NCBI GenBank assembly: GCA_900321525.1
Contig: ONWL01000081.1
Coordinates: 1-6,777 of the forward strand
Direction of reading: 5' to 3'
DNA from: an uncultured Eubacteriales bacterium
GTDB lineage: Bacteria > Bacillota > Clostridia > Lachnospirales > Lachnospiraceae
Length of the DNA: 6,777 nt
Below are positions 4,567 to 6,777 of the stretch, in pieces (positions within the stretch are counted from its first letter, which is position 1; each line of letters opens with the position of its first letter). The translations under genes were made by a program, and so were the position numbers. The notes beneath the pieces are model-generated. The model searched no databases. It saw only the letters and a list, made by a program, of their open reading frames with translations, and was not told the DNA's origin.

Positions 4567-6201
4567 ATGTTTTTAACCATTTTTACACATGTTTATGGAC
4601 AGGCAAGACTGCTGCCCCAAATGTATTCCAATCTTCTGGTGCAGTTCTATACGGATTTTGAATGGATCATCACAGTAGATCCCAGGGATGAAGAAACCAT
4701 GAAGCTCGTCACCCAGTGGATTGTTGCCGATGATCTCAATATCAGCATTTTCAAATTAACCGAACCTGGACAAAACGTAGGGTTTAATACCGCATTGAAA
4801 AACGCAAAAGGGGAACTGTTCTTCTGCTTAGAACCAGAAGATTTTATCACAGATGAGTTTGTAGAGGCGCTGCAAAACTATTGGAAAGACACTTACCATG
4901 CCACGAATCGGCTGTATAATCATCAGTCCTTACAGCCAGATTCTCCAAAAGAGGCACAGCCAGAAGAAACGCCGCCTCCTGCCCCCCAGGATACCGCTGC
5001 AGCTCTGGAGCAAAAACTGGCCACTACGCCGGAAAGAACCCATTTCCCTTTACTGAAAAGGCTGATTGACTTACTACACAAAAAGAAAAAAGCAAAAACG
5101 GCCAAAAAAGCGTTCCCTTCTCCCACAGGGAGAAATCTTTTTGACTATCTGGATACGCTGTACAACTACCGCAAGGAACGCAGTTTTCAGAAGAAATTCA
5201 ATGTTATGCCAACCGGACAGGTCACCTTCATGAAGAAGACGACTGCAACAGAGGTAGAACAGCATCTGGAGGGGACTGTACTGAGAACCAAAAAGGCACA
5301 ACATTTTCTGGAGGAACAGGAACAACTGGCAGCAGAAGCAAAAGCAGCTGAGACACCGGAACCAGAGCCTATACCAGAACCGGAACCAGAACCAGAGCCG
5401 AAACCCACACCAGAACCAGAAGCCCCTCCTGTTCCGGAGAAAATTACCATGCATGAAATCAATGCCGCCTGGTCCTCCAGTACCTTTTATGGCAGTACAA
5501 GAACACCCCTAGTGGAAATGAAAGACGAATTGGCAATCTATCAACTGGTACCGAAAAAAAAGCAAAAGGAACTACCACCAGACCCTTATGAAAATCGGGA
5601 AATCTGTGGTGCCATTGCCTATGCCCGCAGCGTAAAAGGCGTGCGCATTGGTGGAGAAATGTACACCACCCACAGCACCACCTTTTATGACAGTACCATT
5701 GAGCTGACCTCTTCTTCCAATTTGCGAAAGCGTTTTTCCAGGCATTTCATTTCCGTTTATGAACTGCCGGTTTACCGGGCAGTGGCATATCGGACAGAAA
5801 TTCTGCGTCAATACCAGTTTCCTGTCATTGCAGGAGAAGAGTTTATGCTGAATGATGTGTTGTATTACCAGCTGGACAAAACCTATGCGCTCCTCCCCTT
5901 TCCAAGAGACCTGCTGGTACGTCCCGCTATGCCCCAGACCTACGAAGGACTGCCTTTGCTGCATAAGTTGATAAAAAATCCGATCGGCACTCAGATTTTT
6001 TATGGAAGCCGCATTGACCTGGCAAAAGGATTTGCATCCCGTTATGCCAACATGATACAATATACGGCTTACCGTTTTCTCCATCAGAGTAAGCAATACA
6101 GTTACAAGGGTCCTTACCGCCACGAATTATGGATGAGCATTGTTCCTGGTTTCTGCTATGCCCTTTACCTGCAACATCTGAAACACAAACCAGTGATATA
6201 A
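4567..6201 (+). CDS. Divergent GT2-like glycosyltransferase with large low-complexity insertion
   Basis: The product is 544 residues from ATG 4567, chosen because GAGG (4557-4560) lies 6 nt upstream; the in-frame ATG at 4549 would place that motif inside the gene. Residues 1-105 resemble the start of a family 2 GT-A glycosyltransferase: FTHVYGQARLLPQMYSNLL, a strand ending in Asp38 (WIITVD), GQNVGFNTALKNAKGELFF, then LEPED (88-92) where DxD-type members have LDPDD. Residues 346-545 resemble the other half: ICGAIAYARSVKGVR, VYRAVAYRTEILRQYQFPVI, GEEFMLND (423-430, Asp430 possibly the base) and NPIGTQIFYGSRID. The intervening ~235 residues are acidic/Pro-rich (123-145), Lys-rich (170-182), helical and charged (240-262) and Pro/Glu repeats (264-290). 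There is no signal peptide or clear membrane helix, so it is probably cytoplasmic and may act on cell-surface glycans. It stands alone, with its own promoter and terminator. The fold is moderately supported; activity and substrate are unknown. Confidence 0.72.
   Translation: MFLTIFTHVYGQARLLPQMYSNLLVQFYTDFEWIITVDPRDEETMKLVTQWIVADDLNISIFKLTEPGQNVGFNTALKNAKGELFFCLEPEDFITDEFVEALQNYWKDTYHATNRLYNHQSLQPDSPKEAQPEETPPPAPQDTAAALEQKLATTPERTHFPLLKRLIDLLHKKKKAKTAKKAFPSPTGRNLFDYLDTLYNYRKERSFQKKFNVMPTGQVTFMKKTTATEVEQHLEGTVLRTKKAQHFLEEQEQLAAEAKAAETPEPEPIPEPEPEPEPKPTPEPEAPPVPEKITMHEINAAWSSSTFYGSTRTPLVEMKDELAIYQLVPKKKQKELPPDPYENREICGAIAYARSVKGVRIGGEMYTTHSTTFYDSTIELTSSSNLRKRFSRHFISVYELPVYRAVAYRTEILRQYQFPVIAGEEFMLNDVLYYQLDKTYALLPFPRDLLVRPAMPQTYEGLPLLHKLIKNPIGTQIFYGSRIDLAKGFASRYANMIQYTAYRFLHQSKQYSYKGPYRHELWMSIVPGFCYALYLQHLKHKPVI
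5356..5436 (+). repeat. Pro-Glu repeat tract inside the glycosyltransferase-like gene
   Basis: Reiterated CCAGAA/CCGGAA-type hexamers encode alternating Pro and Glu (residues 264-290), a probably extended, disordered linker. It follows a Glu/Ala-rich helical segment and precedes the second GT-like half. Such tracts can change length by slippage. Confidence 0.8.
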
Positions 6202-6206
6202 TACAT

Positions 6207-6256
6207 AAAAAGAGTTTGACGATCACACAAGTTTCTATGATCGTCAAACTCTTTTT
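6207..6256. terminator. Strong bidirectional intrinsic terminator
   Basis: A perfect 19-bp inverted repeat (6207-6225 with 6238-6256; core GAGTTTGACGATCA) encloses a 12-nt loop and ends in five Ts on either strand. It lies 6 nt after the glycosyltransferase-like stop and 18 nt before the end of the convergent antiporter gene, so it should end both transcripts. Confidence 0.92.
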
Positions 6257-6273
6257 ATAATGGTATGTCCACT

Positions 6274-6777
6274 TTACATCATCAAATATACAAAATAGGC
6301 GGCATATCCCACCAGAAAAACAATGCCTCCTATACGAGTCAATTTTTTCTGTCGTACCACACAGAGCCACAACAACACACCTGCTATGACTGCCACTAGC
6401 ATGTCCACCAGAAAAGAGGGTTGAAACGCAATGGGGCGAATCAACGCAGTGGTTCCCACCACAAACAAAATATTGAAAATGTTGCTGCCCACAATATTGC
6501 CAATGGCAATATCTGCCTGTTTCTTCATGGCAGCTGTCACAGATGTCACCAGCTCTGGCAGAGATGTTCCCAGTGCCACGATGGTCAGACCGATGAATCG
6601 GGTACTCATGCCAAGTGCCGTAGCGATGGCAGTGGCTGCATCTACTGTAATGTCACTTCCCAATAAAATCAAGACTACACCAATGACAGTCAGCAGTAAC
6701 AGCTTCCATACCGGTGCCGGTTTCCCGTCTTCTTCATCCGGCGCGCCCTTCTTTGCCATCACAAACAAATAACCAAG
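6274..6777 (-). CDS. Ca2+/Na+ antiporter of the CaCA family (YrbG-like), C-terminal half (partial)
   Basis: The frame is open to the window edge and gives 167 residues ending in TAA (6276-6274). The visible part starts at the end of a helix (LGYLFVM), passes a short charged cytoplasmic loop (AKKGAPDEEDGKPAP) and then has about five hydrophobic helices. GLTIVALGTSLPELVTSV and DIAIGNIVGSNIFNILFVVG together form the conserved alpha-2 repeat of cation/Ca2+ exchangers, with the ion-binding Glu in GTSLPE (residue 75 of the visible part) and the GNIVGSN motif at 93-99. The family swaps Ca2+ for Na+ or H+ across the inner membrane; full proteins are about 320 residues with two inverted halves, so the alpha-1 half lies beyond 6777. 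A TTG near the edge (6768) is internal, not a start. It is convergent with the glycosyltransferase-like gene and looks functionally unrelated to it. Ion specificity cannot be read from the sequence. Confidence 0.9.
   Translation of the reverse strand, partial: LGYLFVMAKKGAPDEEDGKPAPVWKLLLLTVIGVVLILLGSDITVDAATAIATALGMSTRFIGLTIVALGTSLPELVTSVTAAMKKQADIAIGNIVGSNIFNILFVVGTTALIRPIAFQPSFLVDMLVAVIAGVLLWLCVVRQKKLTRIGGIVFLVGYAAYFVYLMM

Noticed and set aside
5187..5462. Minus-strand frame with a Gly-Ser repeat (GSGSGSGSG) and a related Trp/Phe/Arg-rich frame
   Set aside because: These are the antisense reading of the Pro-Glu hexamer repeats in the GT-like gene; no start signals support them.
1..6777. 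Insertion sequence, phage or CRISPR signatures that might explain the junction at 245-261
   Set aside because: No transposase or integrase frame, no terminal inverted repeats, no target-site duplication and no spaced repeat array were found by eye.

Overview
The window looks like a Bacillota (Firmicutes) chromosome, most likely a gut Lachnospiraceae-type organism. This rests on AT-rich intergenic DNA with sigma-A-type promoters, strong GGAGG ribosome binding sites, a lipoprotein sugar-binding protein of the kind common in that family, and a match to the Gram-positive CcpA-type cre consensus. The assignment is by gene style, not by any database match.

Left edge (1-346): the 3' end of a phosphonopyruvate decarboxylase gene (plus strand) runs directly into the first 34 codons of a sugar ABC-transporter permease (minus strand). 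Both genes are cut at the same short tract, about 245-261, whose sequence fits either protein. This is a real rearrangement or an assembly chimera.

Sugar-uptake locus (347-4362): reading leftwards, a binding lipoprotein gene (1874-498) is followed by an intrinsic terminator or attenuator and then by the cut permease start with its own good ribosome binding site. Divergent from the lipoprotein gene is an AraC-family regulator (2261-3220), and convergent with that, four bases away, is a LacI-family regulator (4280-3225). The lipoprotein and permease would form an ABC importer of the MalEFG/Ugp class. AraC is the likely activator from the shared 386-bp intergenic region. LacI has a strong promoter with a perfect 16-bp LacI/CcpA-type operator just downstream of its predicted start site, which suggests autoregulation or catabolite control. 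The sugar cannot be told from the sequence, and no glycoside hydrolase is present.

Right part (4492-6256): a single-gene unit with its own extended -10 promoter, a leader hairpin and a perfect 19-bp bidirectional terminator. It encodes a 544-residue protein that looks like a divergent family 2 glycosyltransferase whose two halves are separated by about 235 residues of charged, Pro/Glu-rich and Lys-rich sequence. This is the least ordinary gene in the window.

Right edge (6274-6777): the C-terminal half of a CaCA-family Ca2+/Na+ antiporter (YrbG-like), minus strand, running off the window.

I saw no tRNA, rRNA, CRISPR array, insertion sequence or replication origin.
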